64,000 nucleotides of DNA, from NCBI RefSeq assembly GCF_019084075.1, contig NZ_JAHREN010000001.1, positions 5,110,501 to 5,174,500 on the forward strand, given 5' to 3'. This document shows positions 1 to 9,297 of the stretch, in pieces. The notes under the pieces were generated by a model, which was not told the DNA's origin, ran no database searches, and saw only the letters and a program-made list of their open reading frames with translations. The DNA is from Siccirubricoccus sp. G192 (GTDB lineage Bacteria; Pseudomonadota; Alphaproteobacteria; Acetobacterales; Acetobacteraceae). The translations under genes were made by a program, and so were the position numbers. The stretch's first letter is position 1. Each line of letters begins with the position of its first letter.

Positions 1-2
1 CG

Positions 3-617
3 GTGACGATGACCGCGGTCGCGCATGGCGTCATCGCGGCGCATCCCGGGCTGCCCTTCCGCGACGTCGCGGGGCTGGTGGCCTATGCGAAGGCCAATCC
101 GGGGCGGCTGCGCTTCGGCTCCGCCGGCAATGGCACGATCACCCAGCTCAGCGGCGAGATCTTCGCCGAGGCCACCGGCATCCGGCTGGAGCACGTGCCC
201 TATCGCGGCTCGGCGCCCTCGTTGACCGATCTGCTGGCCGGCCGCGTGCAGTTGCTGTTCGATTCGGTGGCGATCCCGGCGATCCGGGAGGGCAGGCTGA
301 TCGGCCTCGCCACGATAGGCGAAACCCGCAACCCGCTGCTGCCGGACCTGCCGACGCTGGCCGAGCTTGGCCTCCCCCAGGCGCAGGCCCTGCCCTGGTT
401 CGGCATCGCCGCGCCGGCCGGCCTGCCACCCGAGATCCTGACGCGGCTCACCACCGCCTTCGAAGCGGCGATGGCGGCGCCGGAGGTGGCCGCGGCAACC
501 GCGATGATGGGCCTTACCCCGCGTTTCGAGGCCGGTGAGGCTTTCGCGGCCCGCATCCGGCGGGAGCGGGAAGTCTTCGGCGCGGTGGTGCGCCGGATCG
601 GCGCCCGGGTGGAGTAG
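3..617 (+). CDS. Tripartite tricarboxylate transporter substrate-binding protein (Bug/TctC family), 5' partial
   Basis: This is the C-terminal two thirds of a periplasmic solute receptor for a TTT transporter, which normally captures carboxylates for a TctAB-type permease. The frame is open to the left edge, so the signal peptide and N-terminal lobe are missing. Family hallmarks are visible: a FGSAGNGT stretch followed by the conserved HVPYRGSAPSLTDLLAG segment, and the FGIAAPAGLP motif near the end. No permease gene follows, as is common for orphan Bug receptors. Ligand specificity cannot be told from the sequence. Confidence 0.9.
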   Translation: MTMTAVAHGVIAAHPGLPFRDVAGLVAYAKANPGRLRFGSAGNGTITQLSGEIFAEATGIRLEHVPYRGSAPSLTDLLAGRVQLLFDSVAIPAIREGRLIGLATIGETRNPLLPDLPTLAELGLPQAQALPWFGIAAPAGLPPEILTRLTTAFEAAMAAPEVAAATAMMGLTPRFEAGEAFAARIRREREVFGAVVRRIGARVE

Positions 618-741
618 CAACGCACCTGCACTGACTGATCGCCGATATGTAGAAGTGCCAGGATCCACCGCTCGGATCGGGCGAACCTGTGCCGATATTG
701 AGCCTCGTCCCGCACGCGATCGCGTGAGGCGGGGTTTCGCT

Positions 742-1401
742 ATGTCTCTCCCTGCCGTAACTCCAGCGGCGATGCGACGCCGGATCCTGCTTCTGGGTGC
801 CGCGGCTCCGGCCGTGCTCACCTTCCCTCCTTATGCGGCCCAGGCCGCCCCACGCCGTCAGGCGGCCCGCCAGGCGGGGCCGGCGCCGCGCCAGTTGCTG
901 TTGCGGCACGCGGCCACCGGCGCCCGCTTCTCCGGCACCTATCATGACGGCCGGGCCGCCGACCCCGCCGCGCTGGCCGAGATTTCGGTGGTGCTGGCGG
1001 ATAGCCGGACCGGCGCGGTGCATCCCTTCGACCCGCGCGCGATCGACATCCTGTGGGAGGTGGCGCAGCGGGCGCGGCTGCGGGGCGAGTTCACGATCCT
1101 GTCCGGCTATCGCACGGCCGCGACCAATGCGGCGGTGGACGGCGCCGGCGACAGCCAGCACCTGCGGGCCGGCGCGCTCGACCTGCATGTCCCGGCGGAG
1201 CGGCTGGTGGGGTTCGGCGAGACCGCGCTGGCGATGGCGCGCGGCGGGGTCGGCATCTATGCCCGGCGCGGCTTCGTGCATCTCGACAGCGGCCCGGTGC
1301 GGCGCTGGGGCGATGTGCCCTCCGGCGGCGGCCACGCACCGGCCGCGCCGGACCCGCTGGCCCGGATCGCCGAGGCTTGGGCCGCGACGCGCGGGCGCTG
1401 A
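742..1401 (+). CDS. DUF882 (YcbK-like) peptidase M15 family protein with export signal
   Basis: This 219-residue exported protein belongs to the DUF882/YcbK group, relatives of the M15 D,D-carboxypeptidases thought to act on peptidoglycan. The N-terminus carries an MRRR run followed by a hydrophobic stretch ending in AQAA, consistent with a Sec or Tat-like signal. The zinc-site region is visible as SGYRT, then SQHLRAGALDLHV, then FVHLDSG. The ATG at 742 was chosen because the signal peptide follows it directly; the frame is open further upstream without a better start. The substrate is unproven. Confidence 0.85.
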   Translation: MSLPAVTPAAMRRRILLLGAAAPAVLTFPPYAAQAAPRRQAARQAGPAPRQLLLRHAATGARFSGTYHDGRAADPAALAEISVVLADSRTGAVHPFDPRAIDILWEVAQRARLRGEFTILSGYRTAATNAAVDGAGDSQHLRAGALDLHVPAERLVGFGETALAMARGGVGIYARRGFVHLDSGPVRRWGDVPSGGGHAPAAPDPLARIAEAWAATRGR

Positions 1402-1456
1402 ATGGCCCGGCCGGCGGAGGGCCGCAGCCCCCACCGCCGGGCCCGCACCGGAGGGC

Positions 1457-1964
1457 TCAGCCCTCGACCGCCTCGTAGGGCAGCCGTGTCACTCGGTCCA
1501 TGTTGACGCCCTCGATGCGGAGCAGCCGGGTCGCGCCGTCGCGGCGCGGCGAGTGCAGCACGCCGGGCTCATAGAGATGGGCATCGCCCGGCTTGAGCGA
1601 ATAGTCGCGCAGCCGGCGCGCCTTGCCGGGCTTGCCCTCGGCCGGCCGTTCCAGGCAGTCCCAGTCGGTCATGATGGTCTCGCCGGCGGCCTGGCCGTAG
1701 ATCGCCCAGGAGGGGCCGTGGTCGTGCGGCTTGCTGCTCTTCGCGCCCGTATAGGCATGCGCCAGGATGGCGAAGCCGAGTTCCGGGTCCTCGTAGAGCA
1801 CCTTCCGCTCCGGCGTGCCCTCCGGGATATGGGCGGCGATGAATTCCGGGTCCTGCAGCGCCTCCCGCACCAGGGCGGATACCTGCTGGCGGCCGGGGGG
1901 CGCCGGGATTGGCCTTCAAGGCGTCGTGGCATTTCTGCGCGAATTGCTGGAGCGACATGGGCAT
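1457..1964 (-). CDS. Cupin-like / cysteine-dioxygenase-type protein, apparent frameshift
   Basis: The product would be about 168 residues. Its C-terminal part reads SKPHDHGPSWAIYGQ and later YEPGVLHSPRR, the spaced His motifs of a small cupin metal site. The start at 1964 has an AGGAGG ribosome site six bases upstream. The N-terminal 30 residues and the rest lie in different frames. Removing one base from the G6 run at 1895-1900 joins them smoothly (KANPGAPGRQQVSALVREAL), so this is probably a sequencing over-call. Its reaction is unknown. Confidence 0.6.
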
Positions 1965-2190
1965 GGACGGCCTCCTGGCTTTGCCTGATTATGCGACGTA
2001 TCGATAGCAGTGCACGCGGCCGGGCGGGATGGCAAAATCGCTGGAGCGCTCAAGGCACCGAGACCATGGGCGCTGCCGATGCAGCCTGAAACAGCCAGGA
2101 CGACCCTGGTCTTGGCGCTTTCACCTTCGGTAAGCATACGCCGAACCCTGCTCTGTTCGAGCCAAGTTGCTCCCGCGGGGCGCGAAATGC

Positions 2191-3621
2191 TTAAGGCTGC
2201 TCTCGCCATGTCCTGCCGGCAGGCTTCCTTCTAACAGCACCCTCGGCCGTCGCTGCAAGCCGCCGTATCGAGGGTGCCTCGATCCACCGCGCACCCGGGC
2301 GAGCCACGCGCGCGGACGCCTCTGACTCTGCCATGCTTTTCAATGCTCGCCGCACGTGCAGCCCAAGACATGAAGAAATGGCGAACAGATAATAAAACAT
2401 CGGCTGGAACGCGATACCAATGAACGCTCCGCACGCGAGCATGGTAAGGAGAGAGACCTGCAATGCGAGTGCGAGTTCCCGGCACCATTCCAGTTCCTTC
2501 ACCTTCCGGGTCCGGCGCACGACGACCTGCTGGGTGAGGAAGGTCGTGGCGACGAGCCCAAGGAACAGCCCCAGTCCGATCCACCCGTGCTCGCCAAGCA
2601 CTTCAAAATAAATGCTGTGGAACGCCTTGCCGTAGACCACCAGCGGTTCCGGATGCAATTCAGTGGCAGGGAAGACAATCTGATTGATCCTGTAGGCATC
2701 GAAGCCGCCACCCAGGGGATTGCTTGCAACGAATTGCAGTGTCCATTTCCACGCAAGAATACGGCCTAATGCAGAACTTTCCTGGTCGTAGTCCTGGATC
2801 GTTGAAATCCGCTCATTCCAAGCGTCTGATGTCAGATAGATTACCGCCGCCGCTGCAACAGCACCAATGATGCCAAAGGTTATCTTCCTGCTGGTTCGTA
2901 TCCACATTGCAACGCCAACGACGACCATGCCTATTAGTCCCGTGCGTGCGTAGGTACCGATTGCGCCGATTATCGCGGCCGCCACCAGCCCAGCGTAAAG
3001 CGCGTCCGTCAGAATGGACTTCGGGAGGATTCGTGTGTGTGCCCTCAGGAAGAAAATGATTGGCACCACCATCAAGGCAACTGCTGCCAGCGTGCTGCCT
3101 TCCGCCAAGCCATAATCGCCGGATGTAGCGGCCACTGAAAGTACCCGGCCATAACCGCCGCCACTGAAGATCGTTTTTATTGCGGCGGATACAAAATGAA
3201 TTGTGAGAGAAAAGATGTAAACCTGAAGGAACGCCTCGATCTGTATCCTGGAGCGAAATATGAAAGGAAAAAAAGCAGAAAAAAGAATAGTCTTGGATGC
3301 CCAGTCCCACTTCGCCCATGCTGCATCGGGCGCTACCGCCAAGAATGCCGTCGTCAGCGTTACCCAGATGGCCAATGCCAGGGTCAGCACCATGAACAGG
3401 CTGATCGGTGGTGGCGAGCGTCGGTCCAGCAGGATGTACCCACCAACCGCGCCTGCGCCCATGACGAGAGAGACGGGGAATAGAGGCAGCATTATATAGT
3501 CAATCCGCTGTGGATTGAACGTATCCACCCAGACATAGCCCAGGCTGAATACAAAGGGCGCCACCACTCCCAGTGCCAGGAAGGCAAGATAGACCAGAAC
3601 TACGTAGAGGCTACGGAGCAT
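2191..3621 (-). CDS. Putative O-glycosylation ligase / Wzy-type O-antigen ligase family, exosortase A-associated
   Basis: This 476-residue polytopic inner-membrane protein has about ten hydrophobic segments and a large periplasmic loop with the NPLGGGFDAY region typical of the Wzy/WaaL family. The N-terminal FVWVDTFNPQRI-like segment resembles the exosortase-A-associated ligase family TIGR03097. It probably polymerises or ligates lipid-linked polysaccharide on the outer face of the inner membrane. It is the last gene of a leftward set with a small membrane protein and a GT4 enzyme. Its base composition is visibly richer in A and T than its neighbours, suggesting separate acquisition. The C-terminal 60 residues are basic and soluble. 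Confidence 0.82.
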   Translation of the reverse strand: MLRSLYVVLVYLAFLALGVVAPFVFSLGYVWVDTFNPQRIDYIMLPLFPVSLVMGAGAVGGYILLDRRSPPPISLFMVLTLALAIWVTLTTAFLAVAPDAAWAKWDWASKTILFSAFFPFIFRSRIQIEAFLQVYIFSLTIHFVSAAIKTIFSGGGYGRVLSVAATSGDYGLAEGSTLAAVALMVVPIIFFLRAHTRILPKSILTDALYAGLVAAAIIGAIGTYARTGLIGMVVVGVAMWIRTSRKITFGIIGAVAAAAVIYLTSDAWNERISTIQDYDQESSALGRILAWKWTLQFVASNPLGGGFDAYRINQIVFPATELHPEPLVVYGKAFHSIYFEVLGEHGWIGLGLFLGLVATTFLTQQVVVRRTRKVKELEWCRELALALQVSLLTMLACGAFIGIAFQPMFYYLFAISSCLGLHVRRALKSMAESEASARVARPGARWIEAPSIRRLAATAEGAVRRKPAGRTWREQP

Positions 3622-3633
3622 GCGGCGCGATCC

Positions 3634-3831
3634 TCACGCTGAACCCTTCCGGCGGGCCGCCGCCGCATTCGTCCGCCAGCCACTTCTAGGGGCCTGAGCA
3701 TCGGCTGCGGCCTTGGGCTCCGGTGCCTTCTCAGGCAGAAACCAGGGCAGCGACCGGTCCAGCAGAACCGCCCGGAAAATCACCACCAGGCACCCGATGG
3801 TGCTGAACAGGATGCAGAAGGTATCGACCAT
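3634..3831 (-). CDS. Small single-pass membrane protein, unknown function
   Basis: This 65-residue protein has one N-terminal hydrophobic helix (residues 3-24), then a proline- and alanine-rich basic tail. It begins seven bases after the stop of the upstream GT4 gene and ends 12 bases before the ligase start, so it is probably co-transcribed and translated with both. I do not recognise the family. Its position suggests an accessory to ligase or glycosyltransferase assembly at the membrane, but that is only inference. Confidence 0.55.
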   Translation of the reverse strand: MVDTFCILFSTIGCLVVIFRAVLLDRSLPWFLPEKAPEPKAAADAQAPRSGWRTNAAAARRKGSA

Positions 3832-3837
3832 GTCGTG

Positions 3838-5046
3838 TCAGCCTCGGATCCGCTTCATTGCCGTATCCGGATGCGGTTCGCCCACCACCCCGGCCCCACC
3901 CTCGATCAGGGCGGCATAGGCCTGGAACATCGTCTCCTCGTCGTAGTCCCGCTCCGCCTTCGCCCGGTTGGCAGCGCCGAGCCGTGCGCGCAGCGCCGCG
4001 TCGCCGAGCAGCGGCCGCAGCGCCGCCGCCAGCCCGGCCTCGTCGAGCGGCGCGAGATGCGCCAGGTTCTCCGGCGCCAGCATGGCACGCAGGTCGCCGA
4101 CCTCGGTGGCCGCCACCGGCAGGCCGCTGGCCATCGCCTCCAGCACCGAGAAGGGCATCTGCTCGGTATCCGATGAAAGCGCGAAGAGGTCCATCCCACG
4201 ATAGGCCGCCGCCGGGTCCGCCACAGGCCCGGCGAAGAGCACGGACCCGCCGATGCCAAGCTCCCGCGCCAGGGCTTCCAGCTCCGCCCGCTCCGGCCCA
4301 TCGCCGATCACCAGCAGGCGCAGCGCGGTGCCCTCCCGCAGCAGCAGCGCCGCGGCGCGCAGCAGCCGCCCGAGATTCTTCTCCGGCCGCAGCGCCGCGA
4401 CGGTGCCGATCAGCGGACCCTCCCCCGGCACCGGCAGCCTGGCCGCCGGCCCCTCCGGGCGGAAGCGGCGCAGGTCGAGCCCGTTCGGGATGTAGCGCAG
4501 CCGGCCGGCGGGCAGGCGCCAGGCCTCCTGCGCGGCGCGCAGCAGGATGGTCGAGGGCAGCACCACCGTGCTCCAGCGCAGCGCCAGCCGGCGCATGGCG
4601 ACGCGGCGGGGCAATTGGCCGGCGCTTTCCTCGGGGCCGAATCCGTCCTCGGTATGCAGGTGCCTGAGGCGCGGTGGCAGCAGGTTGGCCAGCGCCCATT
4701 CGATGCTGCCCCAATTGCTCGTGACCAGCACATCCGGCCGCAGCCGGCGCAGCAGCGCATGAATCCGCCACAGGCTGCGCGCCAGGCCCTCGCCCCGGCG
4801 GACCGGCGAGGGCAGCAGCTCGAAGGGCACCTCCGGCCCGAGCCGCGCCGCGCATTCGCCGCAGCCATCCAGCGCCAGGATGGCGTGGCGCCAGCGCGGC
4901 CCGAAGCGGTTCGCCAGGGCGCAGAAGCGCACCTGCGCGCCGCCCACGGCGAAGCTCGGGAAGACATGCAGCAGCAGGGGCGCCGCGCCACCGGCGGAAA
5001 GCCTCTCCGGCGCTGGACCAGGCCTGGCCACGGAGGGCATGTTCAT
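3838..5046 (-). CDS. Glycosyltransferase family 4
   Basis: This 402-residue GT-B enzyme has an N-terminal Rossmann domain starting LLLHVFPSFAVGGAQ and a C-terminal nucleotide-sugar domain with the IPNGLDLRRF segment and the E-x7-E region SVLEAMASGLPVAATEVG. It would add a sugar from an NDP donor to a lipid-linked acceptor in the cytoplasm. It heads a three-gene leftward unit with the small membrane protein and the ligase. Its start is only 38 bp from the divergent beta-helix gene, so the two share a very compact promoter region. The donor sugar cannot be inferred. Confidence 0.88.
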   Translation of the reverse strand: MNMPSVARPGPAPERLSAGGAAPLLLHVFPSFAVGGAQVRFCALANRFGPRWRHAILALDGCGECAARLGPEVPFELLPSPVRRGEGLARSLWRIHALLRRLRPDVLVTSNWGSIEWALANLLPPRLRHLHTEDGFGPEESAGQLPRRVAMRRLALRWSTVVLPSTILLRAAQEAWRLPAGRLRYIPNGLDLRRFRPEGPAARLPVPGEGPLIGTVAALRPEKNLGRLLRAAALLLREGTALRLLVIGDGPERAELEALARELGIGGSVLFAGPVADPAAAYRGMDLFALSSDTEQMPFSVLEAMASGLPVAATEVGDLRAMLAPENLAHLAPLDEAGLAAALRPLLGDAALRARLGAANRAKAERDYDEETMFQAYAALIEGGAGVVGEPHPDTAMKRIRG

Positions 5047-5084
5047 GCCGCCCTCCCCGCCGGGGCGGAATCGAGGATGCCCGC

Positions 5085-6017
5085 ATGAACCGCCCCGCCC
5101 TCCGCGCCACCATGGCGCTGCTGCTCTGCCTTGGCCTCGCGGGTCAGGCGATGGCCGAAACCCTGCGGGTCGGCCCCGGCCAGGCCTTCCGGGTGCCGAG
5201 CGCCGCCGCGGCCGTGGCGCGCGACGGCGACCGGGTGCTGATCGCGCCGGGACGCTACCGGGACTGCGCCATCTGGCGCGCCGCCGGGCTCAGCATCGAG
5301 GCGGCCGGAATGGGCGCGGTCGAGATCAGCGGCCCGATCTGCGCCGGCAAGGCGCTGTTCGTGATCGCCGGACGCGATGCCTCGGTGGTCGGCCTCACCT
5401 TCCGGGGCGCCGCCTTCCCGGGGGGCAATGCCGCCGGCATCCGGGCCGAGGGCGGCGACCTCCGCATCCTGCGCAGCCGCTTCCTCGGCAACCAGAACGG
5501 CATCCTGGCCGGCGGCCCGCCGGAGGCATCGCTGGTGGTGGAGGATAGCGAGTTCATCGGCAACGGCGCCCATCTGCATGCCTGCGCGCATGGGCTCTAT
5601 GCCGGGCGGCTGGCGCTGCTCGCCATCCGCCGCTCCCGGTTCGAGGCGACGGTGATCTGCCACCACATCAAGTCGCGGGCGGCGCGGACGGAGGTGGTGG
5701 ACAGCCTGATCCTGGACGGGCCGGAGGGCATGGCCAGCTACCTGCTGGACCTGCCGAATGGCGGCGACCTGCTGCTGCAAGGCAACGAGATGCGCAAGGG
5801 CCCACGCTCCGGCAATCCCGGCGTCGCCGTGATCGTGGGCGCGGAGGGCGTGACCCAGCCGACGCAGAGCCTGCGCCTGCTCGACAACCGCTTCACCAAC
5901 CTGCAACCCTGGCGCACCGTCTTCCTGCGCAACCTGAGCGATACGCCGGCCGAACTCCAGGGCAATGTGCTGCGCGGCCCTGTGGTGGCGCTGGAGGGGC
6001 CGGGGCAGGTGCGCTGA
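5085..6017 (+). CDS. Secreted right-handed beta-helix repeat protein
   Basis: This 310-residue protein has a cleavable signal peptide (hydrophobic run ending QAMAE) and successive short strands typical of parallel beta-helix proteins, with repeated elements such as LRILRSRFLGNQNGILAGG and LVVEDSEFIGNGA. Such folds occur in periplasmic polysaccharide lyases, epimerases and carbohydrate-binding proteins. No catalytic triad can be named from sequence alone. It is divergently placed against a GT4 gene inside the polysaccharide region, so a role in trimming or binding the polymer is plausible but unproven. Confidence 0.75.
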   Translation: MNRPALRATMALLLCLGLAGQAMAETLRVGPGQAFRVPSAAAAVARDGDRVLIAPGRYRDCAIWRAAGLSIEAAGMGAVEISGPICAGKALFVIAGRDASVVGLTFRGAAFPGGNAAGIRAEGGDLRILRSRFLGNQNGILAGGPPEASLVVEDSEFIGNGAHLHACAHGLYAGRLALLAIRRSRFEATVICHHIKSRAARTEVVDSLILDGPEGMASYLLDLPNGGDLLLQGNEMRKGPRSGNPGVAVIVGAEGVTQPTQSLRLLDNRFTNLQPWRTVFLRNLSDTPAELQGNVLRGPVVALEGPGQVR

Positions 6018-6058
6018 CCCCCTGCGCCCGCCCGGAGGCATGGGAACCGGTTGCCGCA

Positions 6059-7261
6059 TCACCCCGCCCCGCCCGGCTGTTCCGCGCCCGGCGGCGCCGC
6101 CAGCCGGCCATCCGCCGCCCGCCGTCGGGCCAGTTCAGCCTCCGCCAGGGCCAGGACGCGGCGGGCATTGCCGGCCCAGGTGAGGTCCCGCCGCAGCACC
6201 TCCGCCCGCGCCGCCGCGCCGAGCCGCGCCCGCAGCACCGGATCGGCCGCGAGGCGCAGCACGCCCTGCCACAGCGCGCCGGGCAGGGCCGGATCAAACA
6301 GCAGCGCGGTGCGCCCATCCTCCAGCACCTCGCGCAGGTTGGGCTGGTCCGGTGCCAGGATGGCACGGCCCGCCGCCATGTATTCAAAAACCTTGAGCGG
6401 CGAGGCATAGGCGACGGCGGCGGGCTGCAGCGCGATATCGAAGCCGGCGACCAGCCCGGGCACCGCCGCCCGGTCGGCCAGGCCGGTGAAGCGCACCCGC
6501 CCGGCGACACCAAGCTCCGCCGCCAACCGCTCCAGCCCCGGCCGCGCCGGGCCCTCGCCCACCACCAGCAGGGCCAGGCGCGGCTGTCCCTGCCAGGCCG
6601 CGATCTCGCGAATCACCGCGTCCAGCCCATGCCAGTCGCGCACGAAGCCGACGAAGCCGAGGGTCAGTTCGGCGCCTTCCTCCGGGGTATCTGCCGCCGG
6701 CGCGGGGAAGTCGTCGAAGTCGATGCCGTTCGGCACCACCTCGATCCGCTCCCGCGGCACGCCCGCCGCCGCGACATGGCCGGCCAGCACCTCGGTCACC
6801 GGCAGCACGCGATCGGCGCTGCGCCAGACGAAGCGCTCGGCAGCCCGCGCCAGGCGGCGCAGCCGCAGCCTGCCGAAGCGGGCGCGCTCCTCGGCCAGCG
6901 GCGAGTTCACCTCCAGCAGGAAGGGCAGGCCGCGGCCGCGGGCAAGCAGCGCGCCGGCGAGGTGGAACAGGTTGGCCCGTTCATACAGCACATCCGGCCG
7001 GAATTCCCGCGCGGCGCGGGCGAGGCGCAGCCAGGCCGGGATGCTATAGGCCAGCTCCGCGAGCTCCGCCGTGAAGCCGGGCAGCAGCCGCCGCACCAGC
7101 GCGACGGTGCCGCTCTCGCCGCCGAGCCCGGCCCGCGCATAGCCGGCGGGGCCCACCACCCGCACCTCATGCCCGGCGGCGCGCAGCGCGGCGACCAGCG
7201 CCTCCAGATGCACGCCCTGGCCGTCATGCGACTGGATGCGGTGGCTGTAGAGGATCCTCAT
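6059..7261 (-). CDS. Glycosyltransferase family 4, exosortase A system-associated type
   Basis: This 400-residue GT-B enzyme begins MRILYSHRIQSHDGQGVH, a start typical of glycosyltransferases in exosortase A loci, and carries the VVPNGIDFDDF segment and the C-terminal KVFEYMAAGRAILAPDQPN donor site. Its ATG overlaps the stop of the upstream acyltransferase-like gene by four bases, so translation is coupled. The set YdcF, acyltransferase and GT4 forms one leftward operon. Acceptor and donor are unknown. Confidence 0.87.
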   Translation of the reverse strand: MRILYSHRIQSHDGQGVHLEALVAALRAAGHEVRVVGPAGYARAGLGGESGTVALVRRLLPGFTAELAELAYSIPAWLRLARAAREFRPDVLYERANLFHLAGALLARGRGLPFLLEVNSPLAEERARFGRLRLRRLARAAERFVWRSADRVLPVTEVLAGHVAAAGVPRERIEVVPNGIDFDDFPAPAADTPEEGAELTLGFVGFVRDWHGLDAVIREIAAWQGQPRLALLVVGEGPARPGLERLAAELGVAGRVRFTGLADRAAVPGLVAGFDIALQPAAVAYASPLKVFEYMAAGRAILAPDQPNLREVLEDGRTALLFDPALPGALWQGVLRLAADPVLRARLGAAARAEVLRRDLTWAGNARRVLALAEAELARRRAADGRLAAPPGAEQPGGAG

Positions 7262-8370
7262 GGCCGGTGGTCGCTCCCCGCTTCGTCGCCGCGGCCGAGC
7301 CAGCCGAGCAGCCGCTGCCGCCCGCGCCCAGCCACCTGCCGCGCCACCGCCAGCAGCCCCGCGGGATGGCGGGGATCGGCGACCACCAGGCCGATCCGCT
7401 GCCGCCGCCGCCCGACCCAGAGCTGCTTGTAGGGGTCGTCGCCGCGCCCGAAATCCAGCTCCCGCACCCCATCCTCCTCCAGCAGCCCGCGGATCATCAT
7501 GGCGGTAAGCGCGGTGCCTGGGGAGGCGGCGCGGCTTTCCTCGGCATGCGCGAGCTTGAGCAGCCAGGCCCGTCCGCCATCGGCGATCCAGTATTGCGCC
7601 GCCGCCGGACGGCCATCCCCCCGCCCCCGCAGCAGGCCGAGCCGGAGCATCCCAAGCCTCGCCGCCGCCCGCATCAGCGCGGCGTCGAAGGCGGGAAAGG
7701 GTTCGTGCGGCTTCCAGCTTCGGGCCCGGACATCCTCATAGGCTGCTATCCCGGCGTCCAGCGCGGCGCCGGGGGCGGTGTGCAACTCGAAGTGCATCTC
7801 CCGGCCGCAGCGGGCGAGCTTGCGGCCGATGGTGGTGCGCAGCGCCGGCGGGCGGGCGGCGAGGTAGGCCGCCCAGCCGAGGCCGGGCGGCAGCGCCTCA
7901 TGCCAATTGCCGAAGTGCCGGTAGCGGTGCAGCGCGAGCCCCGCGGCGCCGAGCCCGGCGAGGAAGGCGTCGAGGCCCGGCGCCTCGGCGTCCAGCGCCT
8001 CCAGCCGCGCCGGCGGGCCGCCGCGCAGTAACCGGCCGAAGCCGTGCCCGGCCTGCCGCAACGCCGCCGGATCCGCCCCCTCGGCTAAGAGCGGCCGCCA
8101 GGCCAGGGTATAGGGCGTGGCGAGGTTTTGCAGCCGCCCGCCGGTGCGGAGCAGCGGCAGCAGGGCCACCTCGCCGCAGGCGGCGACCAGGGGCTCCGCC
8201 TCATCCGGCAGGGCATGCGCCAGCGTGGTGTCATGGAAGGCGCGGCCGGCGAAGAAATCCCCGCTGCCCGGCGGCGCCAGGAAGCGATCGCACCAGGCCG
8301 GCAGGCCCGTGCGCGGCACCGGCACCAGCCGGGCGCCCAAGCTGGTGCCGGGACTAGTCACGCAGCGCAT
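7258..8370 (-). CDS. GNAT/BioF2-like (FemAB-related) acyltransferase
   Basis: This protein of about 370 residues has a C-terminal acyltransferase half containing RTTIGRKLARCGREMHFELH, then AAAQYWIADGGRAWLLKLAH and ELDFGRGDDPYKQLWV, the order seen in BioF2/FemAB-like proteins of polysaccharide loci. The ATG at 8370 was chosen because the frame upstream of it is only the shadow of the YdcF gene; this gives a 17-base overlap with that gene's end. It may transfer an acyl or aminoacyl group to a sugar or lipid carrier. It is one of three related proteins in this window. Confidence 0.75.
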   Translation of the reverse strand: MRCVTSPGTSLGARLVPVPRTGLPAWCDRFLAPPGSGDFFAGRAFHDTTLAHALPDEAEPLVAACGEVALLPLLRTGGRLQNLATPYTLAWRPLLAEGADPAALRQAGHGFGRLLRGGPPARLEALDAEAPGLDAFLAGLGAAGLALHRYRHFGNWHEALPPGLGWAAYLAARPPALRTTIGRKLARCGREMHFELHTAPGAALDAGIAAYEDVRARSWKPHEPFPAFDAALMRAAARLGMLRLGLLRGRGDGRPAAAQYWIADGGRAWLLKLAHAEESRAASPGTALTAMMIRGLLEEDGVRELDFGRGDDPYKQLWVGRRRQRIGLVVADPRHPAGLLAVARQVAGRGRQRLLGWLGRGDEAGSDHRP

Positions 8371-9097
8371 AGACCAGCCGCCCCACCCATTCGCGCAGGA
8401 AGAACCAGCTTTCCCCCAGATGGTCGGCCCGCGGCAGCCATTCCGAGAGCCGCCCGTCCGGCACCCGGTCGAGCCGCACCGGGGCGGCCGCGGTGGCCAG
8501 CCCCTGCCGGGCGAAGGCCGCCTGGGCGCGCGGCAGGTGCCAGGCATGGGTGACGAGATAGGCGGCGCCGATCCCTTCGCCACGCAGCAGCGCGGCGCTG
8601 AAAGCCGCGTTCTCCCTGGTGTCGCGCGCCCGCGCCTCGACCCAGCGGGGAGCGGCGCCGAAATCCGCGGTGAGGCTCCGGGCCATGAGCACGGCGATCG
8701 GCGCGCTCCCCGGCGAAAGCGGCCCGCCCGTGACCAGCAGCGGCAGCCCGGTGCGGCGGTGCAGGGCCGCCCCGGCGCGCAACCGCTCCAGGGTCAGGGG
8801 GCCAACATCGCCCCCGTCCCGGCCATGCACCATCTCGGCGCCGAGCACCACGATGGCGCCCAATGGCACGCCTCCCGCCGGAATGCCTGGCGTCACCTCC
8901 CGCTCCAGCGTGGCCCGGAGCAGCCCGGCGGCAAGCGGCGTGGCGAGCAGGAGCAGCCCGGCAGCGGCCACCACGGCCAGCAGGGCGCCCGGTCGCCAGC
9001 CGCGCCAAGCCAGCAGGCCGCCCGCGAATCCGGCCAGCACCAGCAGCAGCGGCGGCAGGGCCAGCGCGGTCAGGCCTCCCTGGAGGTAGGCCAGCAT
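8354..9097 (-). CDS. YdcF family (DUF218) membrane protein
   Basis: This 247-residue protein has two N-terminal transmembrane helices and a DUF218 domain. The marks are AIVVLGAEM, then LLVTGGPLSPG, a RARDTRENA segment and VTHAWHLPRA near the end, which matches the E. coli YdcF/ElyC group linked to envelope polysaccharide and undecaprenyl carrier metabolism. The ATG at 9097 begins just before the first helix; a GTG at 9115 is also possible. It is the first gene of the leftward YdcF, acyltransferase and GT4 unit. Confidence 0.85.
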   Translation of the reverse strand: MLAYLQGGLTALALPPLLLVLAGFAGGLLAWRGWRPGALLAVVAAAGLLLLATPLAAGLLRATLEREVTPGIPAGGVPLGAIVVLGAEMVHGRDGGDVGPLTLERLRAGAALHRRTGLPLLVTGGPLSPGSAPIAVLMARSLTADFGAAPRWVEARARDTRENAAFSAALLRGEGIGAAYLVTHAWHLPRAQAAFARQGLATAAAPVRLDRVPDGRLSEWLPRADHLGESWFFLREWVGRLVYALRD

Positions 9098-9297
9098 CGT
9101 CCCTGCGGCACTCACGGTGCCCTCGCCCGGACTGGCCGGAAGGCCACGGCCCGCGCAGGACCACGGGTCGTGCCGCCGGGCGCTGGACGATGGCAGGCTG
9201 CGCCCTGTGGCACCGGGCCTGTAGTCCGGCAGGCTTCGACCACCGATTCGACACCGGCACCTTCCCGCGCGAGCCGTGGCGTGGTCTTGTACCGGCC

